This document shows positions 1 to 8,888 of a stretch of DNA of 18,290 bases, one piece after another. Within the stretch, counting starts at the first letter, position 1. Each line of letters begins with the position of its first letter. Under the pieces are notes generated by a model. The model was not told where the DNA came from. It saw only the letters and a program-made list of their open reading frames with translations, and searched no databases. The translations under genes were made by a program, and so were the position numbers. Source of the DNA: an uncultured Rhodospirillales bacterium (GTDB taxonomy: Bacteria > Pseudomonadota > Alphaproteobacteria > RF32 > CAG-239); contig CADBMA010000032.1 in assembly GCA_902795665.1 (NCBI GenBank), positions 1 through 18,290 on the forward strand. Direction: 5' to 3'.

Positions 1-2075
1 GAAGTGGATAGCAGCGTAGCATTAGGAATAATTACGCTTGATTTTGTAAAGGTTTCAATTTCAGTTGAACGGATATTAATTTGTTTTATCTTGCCCTCTT
101 CGCCGTTAATTTTAACCCAGTCGCCGACCTTTACCGGACGTTCAAACAACAAAATTAGTCCCGACATAAAATTGTTGACAATGTTTTGCAAACCAAAACC
201 GATACCGACGGACAACGCACCGGCAACCAAAGCAATGTTGCTTAAATCGCCGCCCATTATGGTTATGGCTAAAACAATAGAAATTACGAATCCTACAAAC
301 CCAAAGCCGGAAGCAAGTGAGTGTTTGATGCCGTCATCAATATCTAAATGAGATAAAATGTTATCCAGCAATTTGCTGCGCATCATTTTGACTACGGTTA
401 ATGAGGCAAAAAAGACGGCAATGCCTAAAATTATTTGTACTAATGAAATTTCTATCCCGCCGATTTTGAAGCCGAAAAATAACTTTCTCATGCTTTGCAG
501 TAAGATATCCGTAGATACGCCCCACAAAGTCAAGATACCGAACAGGGCTAAAATGATAAATACCGGATTGATGGTAACATTGAGCCAAAAATCCATTTTT
601 TCAAGCAGTTCGCGTCTGATGCGTAATTTTTTAACCCAAAAACTAAGCAGCATTAAACGGCGCAGCAGTTCAAACAGAGCTTTGCGTAATACCAGTGTTA
701 TAACCACAATTAAAACCGAGAACAAGAAACGATTGATGACAAATGATGCCAAGCGCGGGTAGCCAAACAAGGCCGTAGATATAATGGCCGCCGATAACAG
801 ACCTGAAATAAATATAACTCGCAATGCCTGTCGGGAGCGGTTATCTGCCTTGTCTAAGGTTTCACGATCTGCGTCTTCCGGAACATCGGCAATTACATCG
901 CCCCAGAAAAACATCTTAATAACCCAAAATGTACAAACTGATTTTATAATTGTGGAAATAACCGAAATACTATACAGCAGTTCGAGCGATGAATTGGCTT
1001 CATTAGCGATATTTTGGAGCATTCCGCATACACCAATTAAGAAAAAGCTGAAATAAAAGGCATGAGTTATATGTTTGGCTTTTTCAGTTTCCATTTTAAT
1101 CAGGCGCCATTTGGGATTGTAAGGCGCAAAAACGACGCGGATTGCTGCATCGGATAAAAATATATACAATGAATAGAATAATACGCTGGATAGAACCACG
1201 CCGAAAAACCCAGAAGTTAAAATCTGTGAGCTGGTAATCCAAATCAGAAAACCGCCGATCATAACCGCAGGGATAATTCCGTATGCACAAGCCACAAATA
1301 ATGCGGCAATTACCCTAGTGAAATATGGCGGCACACCGGTGATATTTTTTTTATACCCCAAGTGTTTGATAATCATTAATCTTAGGAAAATTCCTAGTCC
1401 CAGAGCAACAAGAACCATGAATAAGACCGGAATAATGCGAGATTTTACAGTTGTTCGTTCTTCTTCGTCAAGATCTCCGTACCAAGTTATCGGTGATTTT
1501 AAAATATTAAATCCGAAGGTAACAAATTCTCCGGTTGCCCGCCAAAAATTGCTTGGATAAATTATTGGATCTTGATAAAAGAGCAAATTGCCGATAAGCG
1601 CTTGTTTGCGAGCTGTAGAAATCATTGCGGTCAATTCTTCGGTGCGATTGATAAGCAAGTCTACTTCGGCGATTTTACCCTTTTGATAAATAAGCTCTTC
1701 ATTATACTCTTTGCGCTTTTCCGCAATCACTGGAAGTTCTTCTTCTCCGTCTTTAGGAGTTTCTCCTAGAGATTCTAAGCGTTTGTATATGCTTTTTAAG
1801 TTAGTATCAAGTTGTTTACGGGTTTCTTCAAGCTGATTGCCGGCAGTTCCAAGATATGAGACATATTTGCTAATTGTGCGATTGTCTACATTGCCGTTTT
1901 TCAGTGCATCTTCAACGTTGTTTAACTCGCGGCCAATCATTGAATGATCAATGTTGCCGCTAATAGAACTGACAACAAATGTGCGAGCGTCGACCTCTTT
2001 GAGATTATTCTCTGCATTGGCTGCTGCAGAGAATAATGACATTGCTATTGTTAAAAAATACGCCCATTTTTTCAT
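1..2075 (-). CDS. MscS-family mechanosensitive channel, large, partial (C-terminus outside window)
   Basis: Inner-membrane channel expected to release solutes on hypo-osmotic shock. It reads as one open frame from the ATG at 2073-2075 to the window edge (691 codons visible). A signal peptide (MKKWAYFLTIAMSLFSAAANA) is followed by about 150 residues of charged, probably helical periplasmic sequence resembling the N-terminal region of large MscS paralogues (DUF3772/MscK-like). About ten hydrophobic segments follow. The last (around residues 580-640) is the MscS pore helix, with the hallmark GFGLQNIVNNFMSG and then LLFERPVKVGDWV leading into the beta domain (NGEEGKIKQINIRSTEIET). Start context: GGGG a few bases upstream. 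It lies 19 bp after the ASADH-like gene and probably closes the operon. The family is certain; the subfamily and the physiological trigger are inferred. Confidence 0.9.
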   Translation of the reverse strand, partial: MKKWAYFLTIAMSLFSAAANAENNLKEVDARTFVVSSISGNIDHSMIGRELNNVEDALKNGNVDNRTISKYVSYLGTAGNQLEETRKQLDTNLKSIYKRLESLGETPKDGEEELPVIAEKRKEYNEELIYQKGKIAEVDLLINRTEELTAMISTARKQALIGNLLFYQDPIIYPSNFWRATGEFVTFGFNILKSPITWYGDLDEEERTTVKSRIIPVLFMVLVALGLGIFLRLMIIKHLGYKKNITGVPPYFTRVIAALFVACAYGIIPAVMIGGFLIWITSSQILTSGFFGVVLSSVLFYSLYIFLSDAAIRVVFAPYNPKWRLIKMETEKAKHITHAFYFSFFLIGVCGMLQNIANEANSSLELLYSISVISTIIKSVCTFWVIKMFFWGDVIADVPEDADRETLDKADNRSRQALRVIFISGLLSAAIISTALFGYPRLASFVINRFLFSVLIVVITLVLRKALFELLRRLMLLSFWVKKLRIRRELLEKMDFWLNVTINPVFIILALFGILTLWGVSTDILLQSMRKLFFGFKIGGIEISLVQIILGIAVFFASLTVVKMMRSKLLDNILSHLDIDDGIKHSLASGFGFVGFVISIVLAITIMGGDLSNIALVAGALSVGIGFGLQNIVNNFMSGLILLFERPVKVGDWVKINGEEGKIKQINIRSTEIETFTKSSVIIPNATLLST

Positions 2076-2094
2076 TTTCAGTCCCCTAATAGTT

Positions 2095-3096
2095 TTATTT
2101 GCTCAAATTACGCACGATTTTATAGGCGTTACCGGCAATTCCAAAACGAAGATTGTCCGCTACACACCAAAAACTGAAGCCGTTGTCTATTGATATATCT
2201 TGACGCAGGCGGCTGACATAGACCTCAATTTCTCCCTGAACATCGTTCATGGTTACATATCCGCCTTTTACTTTTTTATCAAAAATAATAACATCTTGAG
2301 TTTGTTTCATCAATTCAGCAACATCGGCAACATCAACATCTTGATTGCACTCGACATTAACATATGCGGCATTGCCTACAAATGCCGGAATAATTGCGCA
2401 ATTGGCATGAACTTTTATATCATGCCCCATGACTTTTTTAACTTCAGCATTAATGCTCCACTCGTATTTGGTTTCATCACCGATAAAATCACCAACCTGC
2501 GGAATGGCATTAAACGCAATTTGTTTTTCAAAAACTGTTTGATTGTCAACCAGACTCTCATTCATAAAGATTTTACGAGTTTGGGCAAACAGTTCATCCA
2601 TACCTTCTTTGCCACAGAATGAGGTAGAGGTATAAGTTGAAATGATCAGACGCTTTATTCCGTATTTTTCATCAATTTTGGCCAGAGGAAGCAAAATCTG
2701 AGCAACTGTTGCTGATGGAACGCTGACTATTCCGCGTTTGGCGGCGTGAATTTTTTCATCATTAACTCCGGAGACAATCATCGGAACATCGGCATCGCTA
2801 AAAAAACATCCGCTGCAATCAATAACTTTTGCTCCTTTAGCGATTGCTTTGCCGACATATTTTTTGGATATTTCTTCTGTGCCGGCAAAGACTGCTATAT
2901 CAATTCCGTTAAAATCAAATTCGTCAAGATTGTGTACGTCGATATCCTCATCTTCTCCGAAAGAGACCTGAGTTCCCAATACAGCTTTTGATTCCAGTGC
3001 CGTAACATCAGCAGTTTGATATCCGCCATCGGCCAGATAAGCCAATAGTTCACGTCCTACATTATTTTCGGCTCCGATAATTGCAATTTTTTTCAT
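2095..3096 (-). CDS. Aspartate-semialdehyde dehydrogenase-like protein lacking the catalytic residues (Usg-like)
   Basis: A 333-residue protein with the ASADH fold: N-terminal NAD(P)-binding motif GAENNVGRE (8-16), family landmarks STYTSTS (153-159), FNAIPQVG (195-202) and a C-terminal DNLRFG. True ASADH (Asd) reduces aspartyl phosphate to the semialdehyde for lysine/DAP, threonine and methionine synthesis. Here, by motif alignment from memory, the key positions are substituted: the nucleophile motif NPNCST reads VPSATV (Ala129 replaces Cys), phosphate-binding Arg is Phe99, active-site Gln is Thr156, substrate Arg is Ile235 and catalytic His is Asn242. The frame is intact with a good RBS (AGAGG), so it is a kept gene, not a decayed one. 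E. coli Usg is a known inactive ASADH homologue and may be the closest analogue. It lies between prfA and the channel gene. It will probably be auto-annotated as asd; I think that is wrong. Confidence 0.85.
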   Translation of the reverse strand: MKKIAIIGAENNVGRELLAYLADGGYQTADVTALESKAVLGTQVSFGEDEDIDVHNLDEFDFNGIDIAVFAGTEEISKKYVGKAIAKGAKVIDCSGCFFSDADVPMIVSGVNDEKIHAAKRGIVSVPSATVAQILLPLAKIDEKYGIKRLIISTYTSTSFCGKEGMDELFAQTRKIFMNESLVDNQTVFEKQIAFNAIPQVGDFIGDETKYEWSINAEVKKVMGHDIKVHANCAIIPAFVGNAAYVNVECNQDVDVADVAELMKQTQDVIIFDKKVKGGYVTMNDVQGEIEVYVSRLRQDISIDNGFSFWCVADNLRFGIAGNAYKIVRNLSK

Positions 3097-3109
3097 TTTT
3101 TACCTCTTT

Positions 3110-3141
3110 ATTATTCTAATTCAGCATTATTCTAATTCAGC
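3110..3141. repeat. 16-bp perfect tandem duplication at the 3' end of prfA
   Basis: The unit ATTATTCTAATTCAGC occurs twice head to tail (3110-3125 and 3126-3141). Read on the minus strand, the upstream copy encodes the last residues of RF1 and its stop (AELE-stop). The second copy repeats the same codons and stop just after it, in the gap before the ASADH-like gene. It looks like a recent slippage or recombination duplication that leaves the RF1 reading frame unchanged. Confidence 0.9.
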
Positions 3142-4200
3142 CAAACGCTGTGCCTGATCTTCTGCCAACAATGCATCAATAATTTCGCCCAATGCATCGC
3201 CGGAAACAACTTCTTCAAGCTTATATAGCGTCAAATTGATGCGATGGTCAGTAACACGTCCCTGCGGGTAGTTATAAGTGCGAATACGTTCTGAGCGATC
3301 ACCGCTGCCAACTTGCAACTTGCGGCGTTCTGAGTATGCGGAATCGATGGAAGTTTTTTGTTGATCGTACAATTTGGCGCGCAATTGACGCATGGCTTGT
3401 TCTTTGTTTTTGAATTGTGAACGGCCGTCTTGGCATTGCACCACTGTTCCGGTCGGAATATGGGTAATGCGCACAGCTGATTCGGTTTTATTAATATGTT
3501 GTCCACCGGCTCCGGAAGCGCGATAGACATCAATACGCAAATCGGCCGGATTAATCTCAAAATCCACCTCTTCAATTTCTGGCAAAACTGCAACTGTTGC
3601 CGCTGAAGTATGCACCCTGCCTTGTGATTCTGTAACCGGAACACGCTGAACGCGGTGTGCTCCGGATTCAAATTTCAATTTAGAAAACACATCTTTACCG
3701 GTAATGCTGGCTGAGGCTTCTTTGTATCCGCCAAGACCGTTCTCGTTGGTGTCTAAGGTTTCAAATTTCCAGCCTTGCAAAATTGCATAGCGTCTATACA
3801 TTTCAAACAAAACGGCGGCAAACAATGCGGCTTCGTCACCGCCGGTACCGGCTCTGACTTCAAGAATGGCGTTTTTCTCATCTTCTTCATTTTTGGGAAG
3901 CAACAGAACTTTAATTTGTTTTTCAAGCTCAGGGAGATGATCTTTCAATTCATAAAATTCAGCTTCGGCCATCTCACGCATTTCTTTATCCAAGCTCTCA
4001 TCGTGCATCATGGCTTCGGCATCTTTCATATTGTTTTCAGCACGGCGAAAGGTGTGAATTGCTTCAACCACCGGTGATAGTTCTGCCAATTCTTTATTCA
4101 TTTTAACAAGTTCTTCGGCCGACAATCCGGGGGTTGACAATAGTGAAGAAATTTCATCATATCTATTGACGACATTAGCTAAATTTTCTGCAAAGCTCAT
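3127..4200 (-). CDS. prfA: Peptide chain release factor 1
   Basis: Class I release factor that recognises UAA and UAG in the ribosomal A site and triggers hydrolysis of peptidyl-tRNA. The 357 residues match the usual RF1 length. The stop-recognition tripeptide PVT is at 188-190 inside [15 protein letters not shown], which separates it from RF2 (SPF). The catalytic GGQ loop is at 232-234 ([15 protein letters not shown]), and the following basic segment is typical. Its ATG overlaps the hisS stop by one base (TAATG), so translation is probably coupled. In many bacteria prfA is followed by prmC, the methylase of the GGQ glutamine. Here an ASADH-like gene follows instead. Confidence 0.98.
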   Translation of the reverse strand: MSFAENLANVVNRYDEISSLLSTPGLSAEELVKMNKELAELSPVVEAIHTFRRAENNMKDAEAMMHDESLDKEMREMAEAEFYELKDHLPELEKQIKVLLLPKNEEDEKNAILEVRAGTGGDEAALFAAVLFEMYRRYAILQGWKFETLDTNENGLGGYKEASASITGKDVFSKLKFESGAHRVQRVPVTESQGRVHTSAATVAVLPEIEEVDFEINPADLRIDVYRASGAGGQHINKTESAVRITHIPTGTVVQCQDGRSQFKNKEQAMRQLRAKLYDQQKTSIDSAYSERRKLQVGSGDRSERIRTYNYPQGRVTDHRINLTLYKLEEVVSGDALGEIIDALLAEDQAQRLAELE

Positions 4201-5435
4201 TATTTTACTTCCTTCATAATATTTGCAACAGCTATGTTTTTTTGTTCACCGTTATCCAGATTTTTCAAGACAACTTCGCCGCGTGCCAGTTCATCAGGAC
4301 CGACGATAACAGCCAATTTTGCATTTATTTTATTGGCTTTAATCATACGTTTTTTGATATTGCCGCTATATCCTTGCTCTGCGTACAAGCCATTCAAACG
4401 CAATTTTTGAGTAATTTCCAAAGCTGCTGTATTAACTTCGTCGGTAACGGGAATAACCACTATCGGGCGTGGGGTTTCCGGCAGATTATCCAGCAACATG
4501 GCCAAACGTTCAACACCGCACGCCCAGCCGATACCGGTCACATTGCCGCCGCCCATTTGTTCAACCAAGCCATTGTATCGACCGCCGGCAAGGACTGTTC
4601 CCTGTGCGCCTAATTTATCAGTAACCAATTCAAAAACGGTATGTGTATAATAGTCAAGTCCGCGTACCAAACGGTTATTAACCCGATATTTGATGCCCAG
4701 TCTATCCAAACCGGAGAGTACACTTGCAAAGAACTCTCGCGAGGCAGAATTTAAACTGTCCGCATATAATGGAGCATTGGCAACAACATTTTTATCGCAA
4801 TCTTCTTTAGAATCAAGCACGCGCAAAGGATTGCGCTCCAATCTGGCTTTGCTGTCATCAGAGAGTTCATCATAATGGGCATTCAAATATTCTACCAATT
4901 TTTGGCGATAAGCGTCACGGCTCTCGTCATCGCCCAGCGAGTTTACTTCAACGGTTACTTGTCCGTCGAGGCCCAATTTTTCTAAAAACTCATAAGCCAT
5001 GGCAATAATTTCGACATCGGCTTGCGGAGTTTCTGCTCCCAACAACTCTACTCCAAACTGTGTAAACTGGCGCTGGCGGCCTTTTTGGGGGCGTTCATAG
5101 CGAAACATTGGCCCTTGATAGTAAATTTTTAAGGGCAAATTCTGTTGCAAACCATTAGACACAAAGGCTCTGATGGCTCCGGCCGTTCCTTCCGGACGCA
5201 AAGTCAGACTCTCGCCGCCGCGATCTTCAAAACAGTACATTTCTTTAGTTACAATATCGCTGGTATCGCCAAGATTGCGGGCAAAAACTTCTGTAAACTC
5301 AAAAATCGGGGTTTCAATTTCCTCAAAACCATATTTTTCGACAACTTCTTCCGCAATACGAGTAACGCGTTTGGTTTTTCTTTTGGCTTCTCCGTATAAA
5401 TCATATGTTCCGCGGACGCTTTGTAGTTTTGTCAT
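4200..5435 (-). CDS. hisS: Histidyl-tRNA synthetase
   Basis: Class II aminoacyl-tRNA synthetase that charges tRNA-His. Visible signatures: the N-terminal [12 protein letters not shown], class II motif 2 region ([19 protein letters not shown]), the histidine-binding [14 protein letters not shown], motif 3 ([14 protein letters not shown]) and a C-terminal anticodon-binding domain of about 90 residues. I chose the ATG at 5433-5435 (411 residues) rather than the in-frame ATG at 5445-5447. The upstream ATG overlaps a GGAG Shine-Dalgarno that sits six bases before the inner ATG, and homologues begin with this M-(T/S)-K pattern. It lies downstream of the rodZ-like gene after a 70-bp gap with a hairpin, and overlaps prfA by one base. 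Confidence 0.97.
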   Translation of the reverse strand: MTKLQSVRGTYDLYGEAKRKTKRVTRIAEEVVEKYGFEEIETPIFEFTEVFARNLGDTSDIVTKEMYCFEDRGGESLTLRPEGTAGAIRAFVSNGLQQNLPLKIYYQGPMFRYERPQKGRQRQFTQFGVELLGAETPQADVEIIAMAYEFLEKLGLDGQVTVEVNSLGDDESRDAYRQKLVEYLNAHYDELSDDSKARLERNPLRVLDSKEDCDKNVVANAPLYADSLNSASREFFASVLSGLDRLGIKYRVNNRLVRGLDYYTHTVFELVTDKLGAQGTVLAGGRYNGLVEQMGGGNVTGIGWACGVERLAMLLDNLPETPRPIVVIPVTDEVNTAALEITQKLRLNGLYAEQGYSGNIKKRMIKANKINAKLAVIVGPDELARGEVVLKNLDNGEQKNIAVANIMKEVK

Positions 5436-5454
5436 TATATTCTCCATTTAAATT

Positions 5455-5495
5455 AAAAGCAAAAACAGCCTTACAAGAAAGCTGATTTTGCTTTT
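5455..5495 (-). terminator. Hairpin between rodZ-like gene and hisS, possible terminator or attenuator
   Basis: Arms 5455-5469 and 5481-5495 pair over 15 bp with a single A/A mismatch around an 11-base loop. On the minus strand the hairpin begins 10 bp after the rodZ-like stop, and its 3' arm is T-rich (GCTGTTTTTGCTTTT) and followed by AATTT. This is terminator-like but lacks a clean downstream U-run. It may be a partial terminator or an RNA processing/stability element rather than a full stop. Confidence 0.45.
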
Positions 5496-5505
5496 GAGAT
5501 TTCGG

Positions 5506-6483
5506 TTAATGGTTTTTGTTCAAAAATTTATCAAGACTTATGCGCATCTTGCGATTTGGTTTGATTACCGGTGTTAATTTGCCATTAATATAGACTTCTA
5601 CACCTTCATATTTTCCGGAAGACAATATCAAACCTTTGGTGTCAGGAAGGCGATAAGTATCGCCGACTTTTAAGATTTTGCTGATATAAATTTTTTTACT
5701 GTCACGAACTTCAATCCATGTATTTTCTTTGGTAATTTTAACCTCAATGCCGGAAGAAACCGGAACTTCTTTTTCTGCCGTCGGTTCAACATAGCTTTCA
5801 TTACTCATGATAATCTGCTGCGGTGCAATCGGGGCATCTTTAACCTCGACAATATTCTCTTTTATGCTGTTATCAGAAATATCGTCCTTTTTTTCAGGTT
5901 CTTTCTGAGTTTCAAAATATTCTACTTCTTCGGCTGATGAAGGTTGATGATGTTCATCAACTGATGACAGCGCCGGTTCTTCGGGGGCTTTTTCAGAAGA
6001 TGATGACGGACTTAATAAATGCCACAGTGCGGCAATCAGTAAAACCAAGATTATTCCACCGATAACGTATATTTTGTTTGGAACCGGAACTTCTGAAGGA
6101 GTATCGTCAGCGATAAAGACCTGATTTTTATTAGGTTTTTCATTAATTTCTTCACGAAACAACTGGGCAATCCGTGTATGATTGAGACCTAAATATTTGG
6201 CATATGAACTGACAAAGCCTACGGAATACGGCATGGGGAGCAAGTCTCCGTAGTTGCCTTTTTCAATAGCTTCAAGATAAAAGCGACGAATGCACAAAGC
6301 GCGCGATATTTCTGTCAATTCAAGCCCTTTTTTCTGGCGTTCATTGTATAACAGACTGCCAACTTTGTTATTATCAGGCGCTGTCTCTCGTGATGATGAG
6401 GCGCTTTTTCTTGTTGTTGCAGTTTCGGTTGTCTTGCGAGATGCGCGAACCGTTTTAACAGTATTTTCAGTTTCTTTTACCAC
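5506..6483 (-). CDS. rodZ: RodZ-like cytoskeletal/membrane protein (HTH_25, one TM, DUF4115)
   Basis: Bitopic membrane protein of the RodZ type, known to link MreB filaments to the wall-elongation machinery. The 325 residues comprise: a basic Ser/Thr-rich N-terminus (1-40), a Xre/HTH_25 helix-turn-helix domain (about 41-112), a single membrane helix (about 138-157), an acidic Ser/Pro/Glu-rich periplasmic linker (158-244), and a C-terminal beta domain (about 245-313, with TWIEVRDSKK and the glycine-rich LILSSGKYEGVEVYING) as in DUF4115. The start is GTG at 6481-6483, seven bases after AAGGAG. The gene sits 46 bp after ptsP. The rodZ-hisS neighbourhood is familiar, but ispG, often found between them, is absent. 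The gene name rests on architecture rather than close identity. Confidence 0.87.
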   Translation of the reverse strand: MVKETENTVKTVRASRKTTETATTRKSASSSRETAPDNNKVGSLLYNERQKKGLELTEISRALCIRRFYLEAIEKGNYGDLLPMPYSVGFVSSYAKYLGLNHTRIAQLFREEINEKPNKNQVFIADDTPSEVPVPNKIYVIGGIILVLLIAALWHLLSPSSSSEKAPEEPALSSVDEHHQPSSAEEVEYFETQKEPEKKDDISDNSIKENIVEVKDAPIAPQQIIMSNESYVEPTAEKEVPVSSGIEVKITKENTWIEVRDSKKIYISKILKVGDTYRLPDTKGLILSSGKYEGVEVYINGKLTPVIKPNRKMRISLDKFLNKNH

Positions 6484-6529
6484 AGATTTGCTCCTTAATT
6501 TTTACAACTTAGAAGTTTTAACATCTTTT

Positions 6530-8791
6530 TTAATAAATTTCAATACCATGATCATATGCATAAGCAATTAATTGTGGACGCAATGTTGCCCGAGATGATT
6601 TGAGCAAATTTTGCACATAATCTTCAACTTCGGCGCAATTTACGCTTCGTATCATGCTTTTTATGCGTCCAAAGGCTGATCCGCTGCATGAAAAATTGCG
6701 ATATCCCAATCCGATGAGCGCCAAAGTTTCAATTGGGTTTGAAGCCATTTCGCCGCAAACCGAGCAATATACATTGTACTGCCGTGCTTTATCAATAATG
6801 GTTTTCATGGCGTTGAGAAACGGGGCTGACAAAACATCATATCTTCCCAAAAGTTTGGGATTTCCTCGATCACAGGCAAACATAAACTGCGCCAAATCAT
6901 TGGTGCCGATTGATATGAAGTCGGCATGCGGCAATATTTCATCTAACTGAAACAAAACTGACGGCACCTCAATCATCAATCCTATTTTTATATCAGATGG
7001 TATCTGGCGCCCATGTTTTTGTTCTTTTTCAATTTCAAGCGTAACGGTTTCTTTGGCGTCTTTAAATTCTTCAATATCTGTAATCATTGGAAACATGATA
7101 TACAGTTCTCGTCCTTCTGCTGCTTCTATAAACGCTCTTATCTGCTGACGCAAGATGGTTCTTCTGTCAAGGGTAATGCGGATAGAGCGCCAACCGATTG
7201 CCGGATTGGCTTCTCCGCCATATGACCAATATGGCAAAAGCTTATCTGAACCGACATCGAGCGTACGAAAAATGACTTTTTTGCGATCACATTTACGCAT
7301 CAGTTCTCTATAATGCGCAACTTGTTTGTCAACATTGGGCATTGTTTCGGAAGCCATAAACGGAATTTCGGTTCGATATAGTCCGACTCCGTCGCATTTG
7401 GTGGTTTCGATATATTCAAAGTCAAGCGGCAAGCCAACGTTTATATACATTCCTATATTTTGCCCATCTTTGGTAATTGCGGGAAGATCACACAACAAAG
7501 CCCACTTTTTGGCCTGTTCTTCGCGGTCGGCAATTTTTTTGCGGAAGTGTTTTTCGACCTGCTCTGACGGATTGATATAAACAAAGCCGTCATTGCCGTC
7601 AACTGCCACTCTCTGACCGTTTTGAATTTCAGTAAAAATGCCTTTGATTTTGGAGAGCACCGGAATGTTGAGAGCCTTAGCAACAATTGCCACGTGCATG
7701 GTTGGTGTTCCGTCTTCCAAAATCAATCCGCGGATACGATCATAATCATAATCCATAAGTTCGGCCGGTCCCATCGTTTGGGCTACAATGATAATTTCTT
7801 TATCTTGTATATCACTGGTGCTGCGGTTATCACCGCTTAAATATGACAGCAAACGATCAGATACGTCTCGCAGATCGTGCAGTTTTTCTTTCAGATAAAT
7901 GTCAGAGCTTCCGGATAATCTGTTCCACATATCCTCATAAGCCCGTTCAACTGCGGCCTCTGCCGAAAGTCCTCCATCGATATTATCAGAAATTTTACGA
8001 TACCATCCTTTATCTTTGGCAAACATTCGATATGTGTCCAAAATGTCAACATGTTCGCCTATGCCAAGTTTCGTATTGGCAAATTTGGCATCAAGATCTT
8101 CGTTCATCTGACGATTTGCCACTTCCAAGCGCAAATGCTCCTTGGATTTGTCTTCTGCAAAAATATTGGTAACCAATTGGCGGCGGCGATGTACGACTGC
8201 TGTACCGATGCCGTATCCTTTATTAAGACTGATACCCTTTAGGCGCTCACGGGTACTGATACCTCGAGATTTGCTGAGAGATTTTTTATATTCGGACATT
8301 TCCGGAGAATTAACAATCTCTGCCAGAAACATGGCTATGGTTTCTAAAAGTTCGACATCAACATCTGAATATTCTGTTTCTTGAGAATGAAAGACAGCCA
8401 AAACACCTATGGTGCGATTCCACTGCAATATCGGCGCACCAAGCAAAGAGTGATAGTCGCGTTCATTAAGCTCGGAAGTTATAGAAAACTTTGGATAGTT
8501 CCATATATTGTTAATGGCGACTGAGCATTTATTTTGGGCTATTTCTCCGATGACTCCTTCACCAAAGCGCAACCTTGACTTGTATGGTGATGATGAGAAT
8601 CCATAAGAAGAAAACTGTTCCAAATAATTGCCATCAATTACCACGTAGCAGGTAGCGGCCTCGGCCTGCATAGCTTCGGTAATAATTTTGAGCATCTCAA
8701 CCAGTTTATGTTCAACATTGTCCGTATTTTCGGACATCTGCCGAAGTTTTTTTAATATGCCGAGAGCTTGTTTGATTGCCGGTGATTGCAT
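6530..8791 (-). CDS. ptsP: PEP-protein phosphotransferase, nitrogen-type Enzyme I (PtsP)
   Basis: First kinase of the regulatory PTS-Ntr: it autophosphorylates from phosphoenolpyruvate and passes phosphate to NPr and then EIIA-Ntr. The 753 residues start with a GAF sensor domain (about 20-165, ligand-binding, typically glutamine-responsive in PtsP), which separates it from sugar Enzyme I. Then come the PEP-utiliser N-terminal/HPr-binding region (about 186-320), the swivelling phosphohistidine domain with His366 in GTPTMHVAIVAKA, and the PEP-binding barrel (GVGLYRTE 468-475, FRTLDVGSDK 508-517, Cys679 in SVCGEMA). All catalytic motifs appear present, so it should be active. No HPr or EIIA gene is in the window. 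It heads the minus-strand cluster, with a good promoter upstream and a weak RBS. Confidence 0.95.
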   Translation of the reverse strand: MQSPAIKQALGILKKLRQMSENTDNVEHKLVEMLKIITEAMQAEAATCYVVIDGNYLEQFSSYGFSSSPYKSRLRFGEGVIGEIAQNKCSVAINNIWNYPKFSITSELNERDYHSLLGAPILQWNRTIGVLAVFHSQETEYSDVDVELLETIAMFLAEIVNSPEMSEYKKSLSKSRGISTRERLKGISLNKGYGIGTAVVHRRRQLVTNIFAEDKSKEHLRLEVANRQMNEDLDAKFANTKLGIGEHVDILDTYRMFAKDKGWYRKISDNIDGGLSAEAAVERAYEDMWNRLSGSSDIYLKEKLHDLRDVSDRLLSYLSGDNRSTSDIQDKEIIIVAQTMGPAELMDYDYDRIRGLILEDGTPTMHVAIVAKALNIPVLSKIKGIFTEIQNGQRVAVDGNDGFVYINPSEQVEKHFRKKIADREEQAKKWALLCDLPAITKDGQNIGMYINVGLPLDFEYIETTKCDGVGLYRTEIPFMASETMPNVDKQVAHYRELMRKCDRKKVIFRTLDVGSDKLLPYWSYGGEANPAIGWRSIRITLDRRTILRQQIRAFIEAAEGRELYIMFPMITDIEEFKDAKETVTLEIEKEQKHGRQIPSDIKIGLMIEVPSVLFQLDEILPHADFISIGTNDLAQFMFACDRGNPKLLGRYDVLSAPFLNAMKTIIDKARQYNVYCSVCGEMASNPIETLALIGLGYRNFSCSGSAFGRIKSMIRSVNCAEVEDYVQNLLKSSRATLRPQLIAYAYDHGIEIY

Positions 8792-8831
8792 AAAATTTTC
8801 CCAACTCTGCTAAATTTTTGTTGTGCTTTTA

Positions 8832-8860
8832 TTTATATTATCTATATTTAATTCTATCAA
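8832..8860 (-). promoter_or_regulatory. Candidate sigma-70-type promoter for ptsP operon
   Basis: On the minus strand, TTGATA (8855-8860) and TATAAA (8832-8837) are separated by exactly 17 bp, five of six matches to each consensus box. Transcription would begin near 8825, giving a leader of about 35 bases before the ptsP ATG. The 97-bp gap is shared with the divergent cupin gene, for which I see only a weak plus-strand match (TTGTGC 8821-8826, TATATT 8843-8848, 16-bp spacer) overlapping this promoter. Confidence 0.55.
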
Positions 8861-8888
8861 GAACAATATATGCACAAGGAGTAAAAAA

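Noticed and set aside
358..762. Plus-strand open frames opposite the MscS gene
   Set aside because: They are antisense shadows of a clearly coding minus-strand membrane protein and show no family features or RBS.
2095..3096. ASADH-like gene as a decayed pseudogene
   Set aside because: No frameshift or internal stop, normal length, good RBS and well-kept structural motifs point to a functional but non-catalytic protein.
3231..3671. Minus-strand 146-residue frame within prfA
   Set aside because: It is an out-of-frame shadow of the RF1 GGQ region.
8823..8888. Longer start for the cupin gene
   Set aside because: The ATG at 8823 has no Shine-Dalgarno, and the added residues are not cupin sequence; the ATG at 8889 has AAGGAG at proper spacing.
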